Below, piece by piece: positions 28,217-37,239 of a stretch of DNA of 64,000 nucleotides. Below the pieces are notes generated by a model, which worked only from the letters and a program-made list of their open reading frames with translations, was not told the DNA's origin and did no database searches. Numbering within the stretch: position 1 is the first letter of the stretch; each line of letters begins with the position of its first letter. The stretch comes from Colwellia marinimaniae (lineage in GTDB: Bacteria > Pseudomonadota > Gammaproteobacteria > Enterobacterales > Alteromonadaceae), in assembly GCF_002207865.1 (NCBI RefSeq), contig NZ_BDQM01000004.1:150000-213999 (forward strand). Direction: 5' to 3'. A program made the translations under genes and the position numbers.

Positions 28217-28906
28217 AGTTTGTCGGACTCATTTTTAGTCACAACACATCATTTGCTTAGGACATAAAGCAATCTGTTTTTCTGATAACAGCAAATTGTC
28301 AGCCTCACGGTTGTCACGGTTAACCTGTCATAAAACCAGGTCAAGCTGTTATAAATTCTGATTGTTATTCAATATCACTGCCGTAATTAAAGTAGGCAAT
28401 GTTAATTTATTTCTTTATGTGCTCAGCTGGTGTGCTGTGCAAAATACCAGCTTAATTCGCATTGGTATTATTTTATAATAATTGCTTTATGGTGCTGGGC
28501 TAATAACATTTTAAAATCAAATTGTTAAAACTGTTTTTGCTTTTATGACAATCTACCGCGGTTAAGTTTACAAAACTGATAACTACCTGTGTCAATTTAT
28601 ACAATAGGCCGTACTATTAATATGTCTTATTTACGCTTGTTACCGTCATAATGGTACAGTTAACAAAATAGAATTCGCATAATAATGTGGCCGCAATTTG
28701 CCTCTTACGTCTCTCTTTAAAGCTTCTAGGGTTAAATGTTACGTTGATTAGCCTAATGTTAGTTTTTTCATAGGGCGGCTTAATACGGTGTTAGCGTTAT
28801 ATATCAACTAATAACCCTTTAAGTATCCCACTATCTTTTGATTTTAGCCAATAAAAAGCTATTTTAATTGCATTATAAGCGAAAAAAAATGTGTTAAACT
28901 GCCGTT
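28217..28906. promoter_or_regulatory. Long rne / rluC divergent region, probable rne 5' leader
   Basis: The 690 bases hold no gene. In E. coli, rne has a 361-nucleotide leader whose hairpins mediate autoregulation by RNase E, and a leader of that size would fit here. On the minus strand close to rne, ACCTG and CAGGT can pair (around 28325-28345) next to a repeated ACCGTGA. I could not confirm a match to the known rne5 structure. The rluC start has no visible Shine-Dalgarno. Confidence 0.4.
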
Positions 28907-29989
28907 ATGAAAGAAATTAATAGCAAAAAAGCCAATCACGTGCATAAAAACAAAGCAAGCTCTCAACATCGCTCAGTTGATAAAAAGCATCAACATCAAA
29001 AAGTAACTGCTGAAAATAGCACTCAAGTTAAGAGTACTGTTGAAGCCGAAAGACCTAAAGTACGCTACATCACCATAGATAGTGAAGATGCGGGACAACG
29101 TATTGATAACTTCTTATTAAGAACACTCAAAGGCGTGCCCAAAAGTCACCTTTATCGTTTAATGCGTAAGGGCGAGATTAGGATAAATAAAAAACGCATC
29201 AAGCCTCTTTACAAATTAGTACTTAATGATGAAGTACGCATTGCCCCTATTAGAGTTTCTGAACAAAAAGATGCGGTCTCTACTGGATTAACTATTGTTG
29301 CCAATTTAGAGAAACAAATATTGTTTGAAGATGACAGATTAATTGTTATCAATAAACCTTCAGGTATGGCCGTACATGGCGGCAGTGGTTTGAGTTTTGG
29401 TTTAATCGAAGCATTACGTGCATTAAGACCTGATGCGCGCATGTTAGAGTTAGTACATAGGTTAGATAGAGATACGTCTGGCTGCTTAGTTGTTGCCAAA
29501 AAACGTTCGGCCTTACGGCATTTACATGAACAGTTACGTAATAAAGATGTACAAAAATTCTATCATGCTTTGGTGAAAGGGCATTGGCCAACCAAGTTAA
29601 CCCGAGTGACTGCCGCATTAAAGAAAAATGACTTAAAGTCCGGTGAACGTGTTGTTGTCGTTGATAATCAAGCGGGTAAAGAGTGTGAAACACGTTTTAG
29701 GGTGTTAGAGCGTTATCGAGGTGCTACCTTAATTAGGGCTTTTCCTGTCACAGGCAGAACCCATCAAATACGTGTTCATTGTCAAGTGAGTGGCCATTCC
29801 ATTGCCATGGATGCCAAATATGGTCATGAAGGGTTTGATGAAGAGATGAAAAGTAAGGGCTTAAAACGTTTATTCTTACATGCTGCCAGTATAGAGTTTA
29901 CTCATCCTAAAACCGAGCAACGCATGAAAATTGAAGCGCCGCTTGAGCCAAGTTTAGAAAGATTGTTAGCTAAATTGGTTAAAGAATAA
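28907..29989 (+). CDS. rluC: 23S rRNA pseudouridine(955/2504/2580) synthase RluC
   Basis: RluC isomerises three uridines of 23S rRNA to pseudouridine. The 360-residue protein has an S4 RNA-binding domain (about residues 60-125, GQRIDNFLLRTLKGVPKSHLYRLMRKGEIRINKKRIKP) and the RluA-type catalytic domain, with the active Asp in HRLDRDTSG (about residue 188). FPVTGRTHQIRVH and KRLFLHAAS follow. It carries an extra N-terminal extension of about 45 residues, rich in Lys and His, absent from E. coli RluC (319 residues). It diverges from rne, as in E. coli. The HAD gene begins five bases after its stop. Confidence 0.93.
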   Translation: MKEINSKKANHVHKNKASSQHRSVDKKHQHQKVTAENSTQVKSTVEAERPKVRYITIDSEDAGQRIDNFLLRTLKGVPKSHLYRLMRKGEIRINKKRIKPLYKLVLNDEVRIAPIRVSEQKDAVSTGLTIVANLEKQILFEDDRLIVINKPSGMAVHGGSGLSFGLIEALRALRPDARMLELVHRLDRDTSGCLVVAKKRSALRHLHEQLRNKDVQKFYHALVKGHWPTKLTRVTAALKKNDLKSGERVVVVDNQAGKECETRFRVLERYRGATLIRAFPVTGRTHQIRVHCQVSGHSIAMDAKYGHEGFDEEMKSKGLKRLFLHAASIEFTHPKTEQRMKIEAPLEPSLERLLAKLVKE

Positions 29990-29994
29990 CGTAT

Positions 29995-30648
29995 ATGCCT
30001 GAGTATAAATTAATTATATTTGATTGGGATGGTACCTTGATGGACTCGATTGCGCGCATTGTTGTTTCAATGCAAGCGGCAGCACATCATTGTCAATTAG
30101 ACATACCAACAGCAATACAAGTAAAAGACATTATAGGTTTAAGTTTACCTAAAGCTCTTGCTATTTTATTCCCCTTGGGCTCTCAAGGGCAACTGAAGGC
30201 TATGCTTAAGCAATATAAATACCAATATGTCGAAGGTGATAATCCCCCTACACCTTTATTTGATAATGCACTGTCACTGTTAACGGCTCTTAAGGATAAT
30301 AATAAGTTGCTTGCCGTAGCAACAGGAAAAGGACGTCAAGGTCTACAGCGTGTTTTATCTGAAAGTGATACTGAGCACTTCTTTCATGCTTTACGCTGTG
30401 CCGATGAAATGCGCTCAAAGCCAGATCCGCAAATGATATTGAGTCTATTGGCCGAGTTAAATGTATTACCTGAACACGCGGTTATGATTGGTGATACTCA
30501 CTACGATATGCAAATGGCGCAAGCGGCAGGGGTTGACAGCATTGGTATAACGTTAGGTGTCCATGATAGAGCAACATTAAGTCGCTATCAGCCTAAAGCT
30601 ATTGTTGACTCGCTAGCAGAGTTGCAACCGTTATTATTGCCAGTGTAA
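29995..30648 (+). CDS. HAD-superfamily phosphatase (phosphoglycolate phosphatase-like)
   Basis: The 217-residue protein is a HAD subfamily IA hydrolase with a cap domain. Motif I is DWDGTLMDS (residues 9-17), motif II lies near VATGKG (about 114-119), motif III near KPDPQM (about 142-147), and motif IV is GDTHYDM (about 165-171). The catalytic Asp is in motif I. The substrate is not determined by the sequence; sugar phosphates, phosphoglycolate or nucleotides are possible. It is five bases from rluC and so cotranscribed with it. The pairing with rluC recurs in related gammaproteobacteria by my recollection. Confidence 0.8.
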   Translation: MPEYKLIIFDWDGTLMDSIARIVVSMQAAAHHCQLDIPTAIQVKDIIGLSLPKALAILFPLGSQGQLKAMLKQYKYQYVEGDNPPTPLFDNALSLLTALKDNNKLLAVATGKGRQGLQRVLSESDTEHFFHALRCADEMRSKPDPQMILSLLAELNVLPEHAVMIGDTHYDMQMAQAAGVDSIGITLGVHDRATLSRYQPKAIVDSLAELQPLLLPV

Positions 30649-30767
30649 ATAACCTCAACTCGTGCTAAGTAAAGTGACTCAACAAGCCATTACGCTATCT
30701 ATGTGTGTTGCTATTACCAATGATAGCCAGTTATTGCCTGCACAATGATGCCTCCATAGTGCGAAAA

Positions 30768-30805
30768 ATACCAAGGCAGTACATTGAAGAGTACTGCCTT
30801 GGTAT
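30768..30805. terminator. Terminator between the HAD gene and yceF
   Basis: ATACCAAGGCAGTAC and GTACTGCCTTGGTAT form a perfect 15-bp stem with an 8-base loop. The T-rich end is on the minus-strand side (ATTTTTCG), so it chiefly ends yceF transcription, and it lies between convergent genes. The stem edge ATACCAA...TTGGTAT is the same as the ends of the repeat at 24897. Confidence 0.8.
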
Positions 30806-30814
30806 TCCATTATA

Positions 30815-31414
30815 TCAGCTGGTTTTATGCTGCTCCGCTAATACATCAATACCCTGTTGTTTCAATAAGGCAACTAGCTTAATCAAAGGTAAGCCTATTA
30901 AGGTGTTAGGATCATCACCTTCAAGCTTGCTAAATAAACATATCCCTAACCCCTCACTCTTAAAGCTGCCAGCGCAGTTATAAGGCTGCTCTGCATGCAG
31001 GTAGTTTTTAATGTCTGCTTGGCTTAATTGCTTAAAGTGCACGGTAAAAGGCTCGACTAAAGCAAGTGTGTTATCCTTTTCACTGTCATAAACGCATAAG
31101 CCAGTATAAAAAATAATAGTTTTGCCGCTAAATTTAGTTAATTGTCTAACCGCATTGTCGAAGTTATGGGGTTTACCTATAATCTCGCCTTCACAGACAG
31201 CTACCTGATCTGAACCAATAATTAACGCCTTTGGGTAGTCTGCGCTAACCGCTTTTGCTTTTTCAATGGCCAGGCGTTTAACTAAAACTTGCGGTGATTC
31301 ATCTTGTTGTGCACTCTCATCAATAGCAGGCTTTGCGCAGTGAAATGGTATTTGCAGCTTTGCTAAAATGGTTTTACGAAATGGAGAGGTTGAGCCGAGT
31401 ACTAAGGTTTTCAT
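30815..31414 (-). CDS. yceF: Maf-family nucleotide pyrophosphatase YceF
   Basis: Maf proteins hydrolyse non-canonical or methylated nucleoside triphosphates; the YceF branch acts on 7-methyl-GTP. The 199-residue protein starts LVLGSTSPFRKTIL (3-16), has the conserved acidic patch PAIDESAQ (34-41), LAIEKAKAV, the catalytic IIGSDQVAV (about 65-73) and GKP (about 80-82). Its position between rluC and yceD-rpmF-plsX matches E. coli, supporting the YceF branch over YhdE. It diverges from yceD. Confidence 0.9.
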   Translation of the reverse strand: MKTLVLGSTSPFRKTILAKLQIPFHCAKPAIDESAQQDESPQVLVKRLAIEKAKAVSADYPKALIIGSDQVAVCEGEIIGKPHNFDNAVRQLTKFSGKTIIFYTGLCVYDSEKDNTLALVEPFTVHFKQLSQADIKNYLHAEQPYNCAGSFKSEGLGICLFSKLEGDDPNTLIGLPLIKLVALLKQQGIDVLAEQHKTS

Positions 31415-31607
31415 ATTTAGCCTTTAAAATGGGAATAACGAGAGGAATAGCTATAGTTACGCAATTGTTTACTTAGAGCACAAATGTTGGCTAAATAAAC
31501 AGTTTTTAGGCAATTATTGCTATTATTGGTTCTATCTTGAGCTTTTAAACAAAATAGTGCAATTTTCTTTTGACACTTGCCTATAGGGACTATATTATGC
31601 GCGCCTT

Positions 31608-32120
31608 ATGCAGAATCTTAAACTTCCAATAACAATTAGCCCATCCCGTAGTGCACAGCGCAGACTTGTGTGTGAAGGTGAGTATAAATTGTCAGATATG
31701 ACTCGACTACTTGCTGAATGCGAAAGCGGAAGCGAGGATGTCAAAGTTAGTGTTAAGTTTAATGTCGATGAACGTGGTTTGACAGTAATGTCAGGTACGG
31801 CTTCGACATTAGTTGCATTAACTTGTCAGCGGTGTAACGAAAATTTTGACCATGCACTTAAAGTAGATTTTACTTTTAGTCCGGCCAAAGATGAGGAAGC
31901 CGCTGAAAAAATTCCGTCATATTATGACGTAATAGAATTAGATGAAAATGGTGAAGTAAACTTACGCGAATTAATAGAAGAAGAGTTTATGCTCATTATT
32001 CCATTAATTCCACGGCATAACATTCAAGACTGTGCAGCTGATGCTGATTCAGTTTGGGGTGAATTGCCAGAAGAGCTTGAGAAGCCAAATCCATTTGATG
32101 TATTAAAACAATTCAAGTAG
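31608..32120 (+). CDS. yceD: YceD / DUF177 23S rRNA accumulation protein
   Basis: YceD is a small conserved protein linked to 23S rRNA accumulation and nearly always found before rpmF. The 170-residue product starts MQNLKLPITISPSRSAQRRL, has the zinc-like pair CQRCNENF (about residues 75-82), ELIEEEFMLIIPLIP, and ends with WGELPEELEKPNPFDVLKQFK-type sequence typical of the family. rpmF starts 48 bases downstream, so the two are cotranscribed. Confidence 0.92.
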   Translation: MQNLKLPITISPSRSAQRRLVCEGEYKLSDMTRLLAECESGSEDVKVSVKFNVDERGLTVMSGTASTLVALTCQRCNENFDHALKVDFTFSPAKDEEAAEKIPSYYDVIELDENGEVNLRELIEEEFMLIIPLIPRHNIQDCAADADSVWGELPEELEKPNPFDVLKQFK

Positions 32121-32168
32121 TTAATAAGCATAAAGCCCTTTAACTAATAACCGATTTAGGAGAAACTC

Positions 32169-32339
32169 ATGGCAGTTCAAAAAAGCAAAAAGTCTCGTTC
32201 AAGACGTGGCATGCGCCGTTCACATGATGCAGTTACACCAGAAAACTTATCAGTAGATCCAGTATCAGGTGAAACGCATCGTCGTCACCATATCACTGAT
32301 GATGGCTTTTACAAAGGCGTTAAAGTAATCGCTGTTTAA
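32169..32339 (+). CDS. rpmF: 50S ribosomal protein L32
   Basis: A short frame of 56 codons encodes [20 protein letters not shown] at its start and ends [11 protein letters not shown], the L32 family sequence of gammaproteobacteria. It lacks the four zinc cysteines found in some bacterial L32 proteins, like E. coli L32. TTTAGGAGAAA lies just before the ATG as a strong Shine-Dalgarno. It is placed between yceD and plsX as in E. coli. Confidence 0.96.
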   Translation: MAVQKSKKSRSRRGMRRSHDAVTPENLSVDPVSGETHRRHHITDDGFYKGVKVIAV

Positions 32340-32378
32340 GCGATTACTTCGTTATAGTAAATAGTTTAGGCTTTTCGC

Positions 32379-33428
32379 TTGAGCTTAAATACTAATCTAA
32401 CCATAGCGTTAGATGTTATGGGGGGCGATCAAGGCCCCTTTATAACACTTTCTTCAGCAATCATGGCGATAAAAAATCAGCCTAACTTGCACCTCATACT
32501 TTGTGGTGATGAAATCATCATTACAGAAACGCTTGCCCGTCTTAATATTTCTAAAGAAAAATTTGCCAATCATAAGCAATTAAGTCTTTTTGCCACGTCA
32601 CAAGTCGTCACCATGACCGATAAACCCATTGTGGCGTTACGTAGCAAAAAAGACTCATCCATGCGTAAATCTCTCGACCTAGTTAATGAAGGGCGTGCAC
32701 AAGCTTGTGTCAGTGCTGGAAATACCGGTGCACTCTTTTCTATGGCACACTTTGTCTTGAAGACCTTACCTGGGGTCGATCGTCCAGCACTTATTTCATC
32801 TTTACCGACTCACGATGACGATAAACATGTCTTTATGCTTGATTTAGGTGCCAATGTCTTTTGTGATTCACATGTATTATACCAGTTTGGTGTTATGGGC
32901 TCCGTCATGGCAGAACAAGTCGATGGCATTAGTAAGCCGCGCATTGCCTTGCTTAATATGGGTGAAGAAGCCATTAAGGGTAGCGACCATATAAAACTTG
33001 CCGCTCTTGAATTAAGTAAAGATGAAGATATTAACTACATCGGTTTTATTGAAGGCTGTGATATTTTTTCCAATAAAGCGGATGTCATTGTCTGTGATGG
33101 CTTTGTTGGTAATGTTGCACTAAAAACGTGTGAAGGTGTCGCTCGGTTAGTCTATGAGAAATCAAAAGCGGCTTTTAATGCTAGCTTAGTGGCTAAGGTG
33201 TTTGGTTCTTTGTTAAAGCCTAGCTTTAAAAAACTCTTTAAAACCATGAACCCCGACCAGTACAATGGCGCAAGTTTGATAGGATTACGCGGGATTGTGG
33301 TAAAGAGTCATGGTAATGCCAATATCGAGGCTTTTTATGCCGCAATTATGGAAGCCGTTAAAGAAGTTGAAAGGCAAGTACCTGAAAAAATCAAAAACTC
33401 TTTAGAGCAGGGTTTATCTGCTCGATAA
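32379..33428 (+). CDS. plsX: Phosphate acyltransferase PlsX
   Basis: PlsX converts acyl-ACP and phosphate to acyl-phosphate for phospholipid synthesis and works at the membrane surface. The 349-residue protein shows [14 protein letters not shown] (7-20), [40 protein letters not shown] and [13 protein letters not shown]. The start is TTG, eight bases after TTTAGG; no ATG precedes the conserved N-terminus. In E. coli fabH follows, but here the next gene is fabD. Confidence 0.93.
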   Translation: MSLNTNLTIALDVMGGDQGPFITLSSAIMAIKNQPNLHLILCGDEIIITETLARLNISKEKFANHKQLSLFATSQVVTMTDKPIVALRSKKDSSMRKSLDLVNEGRAQACVSAGNTGALFSMAHFVLKTLPGVDRPALISSLPTHDDDKHVFMLDLGANVFCDSHVLYQFGVMGSVMAEQVDGISKPRIALLNMGEEAIKGSDHIKLAALELSKDEDINYIGFIEGCDIFSNKADVIVCDGFVGNVALKTCEGVARLVYEKSKAAFNASLVAKVFGSLLKPSFKKLFKTMNPDQYNGASLIGLRGIVVKSHGNANIEAFYAAIMEAVKEVERQVPEKIKNSLEQGLSAR

Positions 33429-33519
33429 TGATTCAGCGTCACTTTTAGAAAAATTGACAACTTCAGCTTCAATAATAAATAATCTTCTTCATTAAATAGC
33501 ACTTAAATAGAGTATCAAT

Positions 33520-34458
33520 ATGCACAATAAATTAGCCTTCATATTTCCAGGGCAGGGTTCTCAAACTGTCGCCATGCTCAGTGACTTTTCAGAAAACACT
33601 ATAGTACAAGCAACCTTTGCCGAAGCCTCTACCGCATTGGGTTATGACTTATGGCAATTAGTTGCTCAAGGTCCAGTAGAAAAACTAAATCAGACCAATT
33701 TTACCCAGCCAGCATTGCTAACCGCCAGTGTCGCCCTATGGCGAGTTTGGCAAGCAGAGTCTGAGGTGATTCCTGAGGTCATGGCCGGCCACAGTTTAGG
33801 TGAATATTCAGCCTTGGTTTGTGCGGGTGTTTTTACCTTAAGTGCCGCGGTAGTACTGGTGGAAAAACGTGGTGAATTCATGCAAGCCTGTGTACCATCT
33901 GGTGTTGGCGCCATGGCTGCGGTCATTGGTTTAGGCGATGAAGAAACGATTAAGGCCTGTGCAGCGGCAAAGCAAACGCAAGTCGTTGCCGCGGTGAATT
34001 TTAATTCCCCTGGACAAGTGGTTATTGCTGGCCATAAAGAAGCCGTTGAGCGTGCCACCGAGCTATGTAAAGCGGCAGGTGCTAAACGGGTTTTACCGCT
34101 ACCGGTAAGCGTGCCATCACACTGTGCGTTAATGAGTGATGCCGCGACTAAGTTGGCTATTGAACTAGATAAAATCAGCTTTAACGTGCCACTCATTAAT
34201 GTGGTTAATAATGTTGATGTTGCTAAAGAAACAAGTAGTAAAGCAATCAAAGCCGCTTTAGTTAAGCAATTATACTCCCCCGTTCGTTGGCGCGAAACTA
34301 TTTGTCTGCTAACAAATGAGGGCATTGATAAAATGGTTGAAGTGGGTCCTGGTAAAGTACTACAGGGCTTAAATAAGCGTATTAATAAATCAATAAAAAG
34401 TGTTAGTTTCAACACTATTGACACTTTACAACAAGCAAAAGAACTACTGAATAAGTGA
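33520..34458 (+). CDS. fabD: Malonyl-CoA:ACP transacylase
   Basis: FabD moves malonyl from CoA to acyl carrier protein, supplying all elongation steps. The 312-residue protein has FIFPGQGSQ (8-16), the catalytic Ser92 in AGHSLGEYSAL, Arg117-type support after VEKRGEFMQ, and the catalytic His in VPSHCALM (about residue 203). It follows plsX directly with a 91-base gap; the fabH gene usual at this place is absent. Confidence 0.95.
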   Translation: MHNKLAFIFPGQGSQTVAMLSDFSENTIVQATFAEASTALGYDLWQLVAQGPVEKLNQTNFTQPALLTASVALWRVWQAESEVIPEVMAGHSLGEYSALVCAGVFTLSAAVVLVEKRGEFMQACVPSGVGAMAAVIGLGDEETIKACAAAKQTQVVAAVNFNSPGQVVIAGHKEAVERATELCKAAGAKRVLPLPVSVPSHCALMSDAATKLAIELDKISFNVPLINVVNNVDVAKETSSKAIKAALVKQLYSPVRWRETICLLTNEGIDKMVEVGPGKVLQGLNKRINKSIKSVSFNTIDTLQQAKELLNK

Positions 34459-34582
34459 ATTTAAATAATAACTTAATGTTATAATTCAAACCATCACATC
34501 AAGTTAGTAAATGAATTAAAGTAAAGAACTCGTTATCTTATTCAGCAAGTTAACGTTATAAAATAAAAATAGTAGGTAAAAT

Positions 34583-35329
34583 ATGTTTTCATTAGAAGGT
34601 AAAGTTGCTTTAGTAACTGGCGCGAGCCGCGGTATTGGTAAAGCTATAGCAGTACAATTACAAGCACTTGGTGCAACGGTCATTGGTACTGCTACTTCAG
34701 AAACTGGCGCAAATAACATTACTGAGTACTTAACTGCCAATAATGGTACTGGTATGGGTCTAGTGCTCAACGTGACCAGTGATGAATCGATCAGTGCAAT
34801 GTATGCTGCGATTAAAGCAGCACATGGGGCAATTGATATTTTAGTCAATAATGCTGGCATTACCCGTGATAACTTGTTTATACGTATGAAAAATGACGAG
34901 TGGCAAGATGTTATCGATACAAACCTAACGTCGGTCTTTAAAGTAAGTAAAGCCGCTATTCGTCCAATGATGAAGAAACGCACGGGCCGTATTATTAATA
35001 TAGGCTCGGTTGTGGGTACTATGGGTAATGCCGGTCAAGTCAACTATGCTGCGGCTAAAGCTGGCTTATTAGGTTTTACTAAAGCATTGGCACGTGAAGT
35101 GGCTTCACGTGGCATAACCGTCAATACTGTTTCACCAGGTTTTATTGATACGGATATGACAAAAACACTTACGGATGAGCAAAAAGAGGGCATTTTCTCT
35201 CAAGTACCGGCAAAGCGTTTAGGTAAGCCAGAAGAAATTGCTAGCACGGTAGCCTTCTTAGCATCTGATGCAGCCGCATATGTGACCGGTGAAACTATTC
35301 ACGTCAATGGTGGTATGTATATGATCTAA
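34583..35329 (+). CDS. fabG: 3-oxoacyl-ACP reductase FabG
   Basis: FabG is the NADPH-dependent ketoacyl-ACP reductase of type II fatty acid synthesis. This 248-residue short-chain dehydrogenase has TGASRGIGKAIA (12-23), NNAGITRDNL (89-98), and the catalytic Ser142, Tyr155 and Lys159 in GSVVGTMGNAGQVNYAAAKAG. The C-terminus YVTGETIHVNGGMYM is diagnostic of FabG within this large family. It lies between fabD and acpP in the conserved order. Confidence 0.95.
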   Translation: MFSLEGKVALVTGASRGIGKAIAVQLQALGATVIGTATSETGANNITEYLTANNGTGMGLVLNVTSDESISAMYAAIKAAHGAIDILVNNAGITRDNLFIRMKNDEWQDVIDTNLTSVFKVSKAAIRPMMKKRTGRIINIGSVVGTMGNAGQVNYAAAKAGLLGFTKALAREVASRGITVNTVSPGFIDTDMTKTLTDEQKEGIFSQVPAKRLGKPEEIASTVAFLASDAAAYVTGETIHVNGGMYMI

Positions 35330-35487
35330 GCCTTATTTATTAAGGCTTAGATAGTTTTAAATAATATTTTTCAATACTTCAACAGGTTAGACCAGATAAA
35401 AAAGTGAATTAGATGCTTGCATGGCAAGCTGTTGACGAATACACTACACCCAATTTGAAAAAATGCACTTTCAGTAAAGGAAATAAA

Positions 35488-35721
35488 ATGAGTAATATCG
35501 AAGAACGCGTAAAAAAAATCACCGTTGAACAACTAGGTGTTAGTGAAGCAGAAGTTAAAATTGATTCATCATTTGTTGATGACTTAGGTGCTGATTCATT
35601 AGACACTGTAGAATTAGTTATGGCGTTAGAAGAAGAATTTGATACTGAAATTCCTGACGAAGAAGCTGAAAAAATCACTACAGTTCAAGCAGCAATCGAT
35701 TACGTTACTGCTAACCAGTAA
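35488..35721 (+). CDS. acpP: Acyl carrier protein
   Basis: AcpP carries growing acyl chains on a phosphopantetheine arm. The 77-residue acidic protein contains [24 protein letters not shown] helix II with the attachment Ser37 in ADSLD. I start it at ATG 35488, which follows AAAGGA and gives the standard [12 protein letters not shown]-terminus. An in-frame upstream ATG at 35413 would add 25 residues with no counterpart in the family. A strong terminator follows, so acpP can be produced in excess over fabF. Confidence 0.96.
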   Translation: MSNIEERVKKITVEQLGVSEAEVKIDSSFVDDLGADSLDTVELVMALEEEFDTEIPDEEAEKITTVQAAIDYVTANQ

Positions 35722-35761
35722 TTGTTAATAAGTTCGATATAATCGAGCTTAGTAAAATATT

Positions 35762-35800
35762 AAAAGCGGTATACTTAATTGTAAGTGACCGCTTTTTTTT
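35762..35800 (+). terminator. Terminator between acpP and fabF
   Basis: AAAAGCGGT pairs with ACCGCTTTT, with a second inner stem ACTTA/TAAGT, followed by a run of T. It probably allows only partial read-through into fabF. Confidence 0.85.
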
Positions 35801-35877
35801 ATGTCTAAGATGACGGTATTAGCCAATTTAAGTGTTCATTTGGCTAATACAATTAATTTTTCGGAGGCCGCTCTGTT

Positions 35878-37116
35878 ATGAGACGTATAGTAGTTACAGG
35901 CATTGGCATGCTTAGCCCATTAGCCAACACAGCAGAAGAAACATGGGAAAAATTACTACTTGGCAAAAGTGGTATAGGTAATATTGATTATTTTGATACC
36001 ACAGATTATCCAACTAAGTTTGCTGGTTTAATAAAAGATTTTGATGCGCAAAATTATATGGAGCGCAAAGAAGCCAAAAAAATGGATTTATTCATTCAAT
36101 ATGGTGTTGCTGCGGGTGTGCAAGCTTTTAAAGATTCTGGCCTAGAAGTTACCGAGCAAAATGCTCCTCGTATTGGTGTTGCTGTTGGCTCTGGTATTGG
36201 TGGTTTAGGTTTAATTGAACAAAACCATAATAAGCTATTAAAAGCCCAAGGTAATCCCCGTAAGTTATCGCCCTTTTTTGTACCTTCAACCATCATTAAT
36301 ATGATTGCCGGTCACATATCTATTATGTTTGGCTTGCAAGGCCCTAATATTGCTATTACCACAGCCTGTACTAGTGGTGTGCATAATATCGGTCATGCGG
36401 CTCGTATGATTGCCTATGGTGATGCCGATGTTATGGTGGCCGGTGGTGCTGAAAAAGCGTCTACGTCTCTAGGTATGGGCGGTTTTGGTGCTGCACGGGC
36501 TTTATCTCGTCGCAATGACGACCCTGAGGCTGCATCGCGTCCTTGGGATAAAGACAGAGATGGTTTTGTGCTTGGTGATGGTGCTGGTATTATCGTTATT
36601 GAAGAATATGAACATGCCAAAGCGCGTGGCGCAAAAATTTATGCTGAGCTGGTCGGTTTTGGCATGAGTGGTGATGCTTATCATATGACTTCACCGCCTG
36701 AAAGTGGTGAGGGTGCCGCGCGTGCTATGCAAAATGCGATTAATGATGCAAAAATTGATATCAGTAAAATTGGCTATATCAATGCCCATGGTACTTCGAC
36801 ACCCACGGGTGATATTGCCGAAACCAATGCCGTTAAAAAAGTCTTTGGTAACAGTGCGCACAAGGTCATGATGGGCTCTACTAAATCAATGACTGGGCAT
36901 TTATTAGGTGCTGCTGGCGCTGTTGAAGCTATTTTTAGTATTCAAGCACTGATGAATAATCAAGTGCCACCAACGATAAACTTAGATAACCCAGGCGAAG
37001 GTTGTGATTTAGATTATATTGCCGGTGCTGCACGTGATGTTAAACTGGAATATGTGCTTTGTAACTCTTTTGGCTTTGGCGGTACTAACGGCTCTTTGAT
37101 CTTTAAGAAAATTTAG
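35878..37116 (+). CDS. fabF: 3-oxoacyl-ACP synthase II
   Basis: FabF elongates acyl-ACP by decarboxylative condensation with malonyl-ACP and adjusts unsaturation at low temperature in other bacteria. The 412-residue protein has the nucleophile Cys164 in [12 protein letters not shown], the catalytic histidines in [11 protein letters not shown] (about 304) and [12 protein letters not shown] (about 341), and [11 protein letters not shown] at the end. Shine-Dalgarno GGAGG (35864-35868) precedes ATG 35878. It follows acpP as in E. coli. Confidence 0.95.
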   Translation: MRRIVVTGIGMLSPLANTAEETWEKLLLGKSGIGNIDYFDTTDYPTKFAGLIKDFDAQNYMERKEAKKMDLFIQYGVAAGVQAFKDSGLEVTEQNAPRIGVAVGSGIGGLGLIEQNHNKLLKAQGNPRKLSPFFVPSTIINMIAGHISIMFGLQGPNIAITTACTSGVHNIGHAARMIAYGDADVMVAGGAEKASTSLGMGGFGAARALSRRNDDPEAASRPWDKDRDGFVLGDGAGIIVIEEYEHAKARGAKIYAELVGFGMSGDAYHMTSPPESGEGAARAMQNAINDAKIDISKIGYINAHGTSTPTGDIAETNAVKKVFGNSAHKVMMGSTKSMTGHLLGAAGAVEAIFSIQALMNNQVPPTINLDNPGEGCDLDYIAGAARDVKLEYVLCNSFGFGGTNGSLIFKKI

Positions 37117-37160
37117 CTAAGCGAGTCAAACTAAGTTAAATTACTTGAAAAAAAATGAGT

Positions 37161-37208
37161 AAGCCTGAATACTAACCCCTACTTAGGGGGAAGTCTTCAG
37201 GCTTTTTT
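37161..37208 (+). terminator. Terminator after fabF
   Basis: AAGCCTGAA and TTCAGGCTT form the outer stem and CCCC/GGGG an inner one, with a T6 tail. It separates the fab genes from pabC-mltG. Confidence 0.85.
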
Positions 37209-37239
37209 ATGTCAATAATTAATATTATTAAGATAAAAT

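Noticed and set aside
33690..34424. 244-codon open frame on the minus strand inside fabD
   Set aside because: It is fully antisense to a strongly conserved gene, has Ala/Thr/Ser-rich low-information sequence and no Shine-Dalgarno.
34516..34983. 155-codon minus-strand frame over fabG
   Set aside because: It is antisense to fabG, starts inside it and has no Shine-Dalgarno or homologue that I recognise.
35413..35487. 25-residue N-terminal extension of acyl carrier protein
   Set aside because: The Shine-Dalgarno AAAGGA and the universal MSNIEERV start support ATG 35488.
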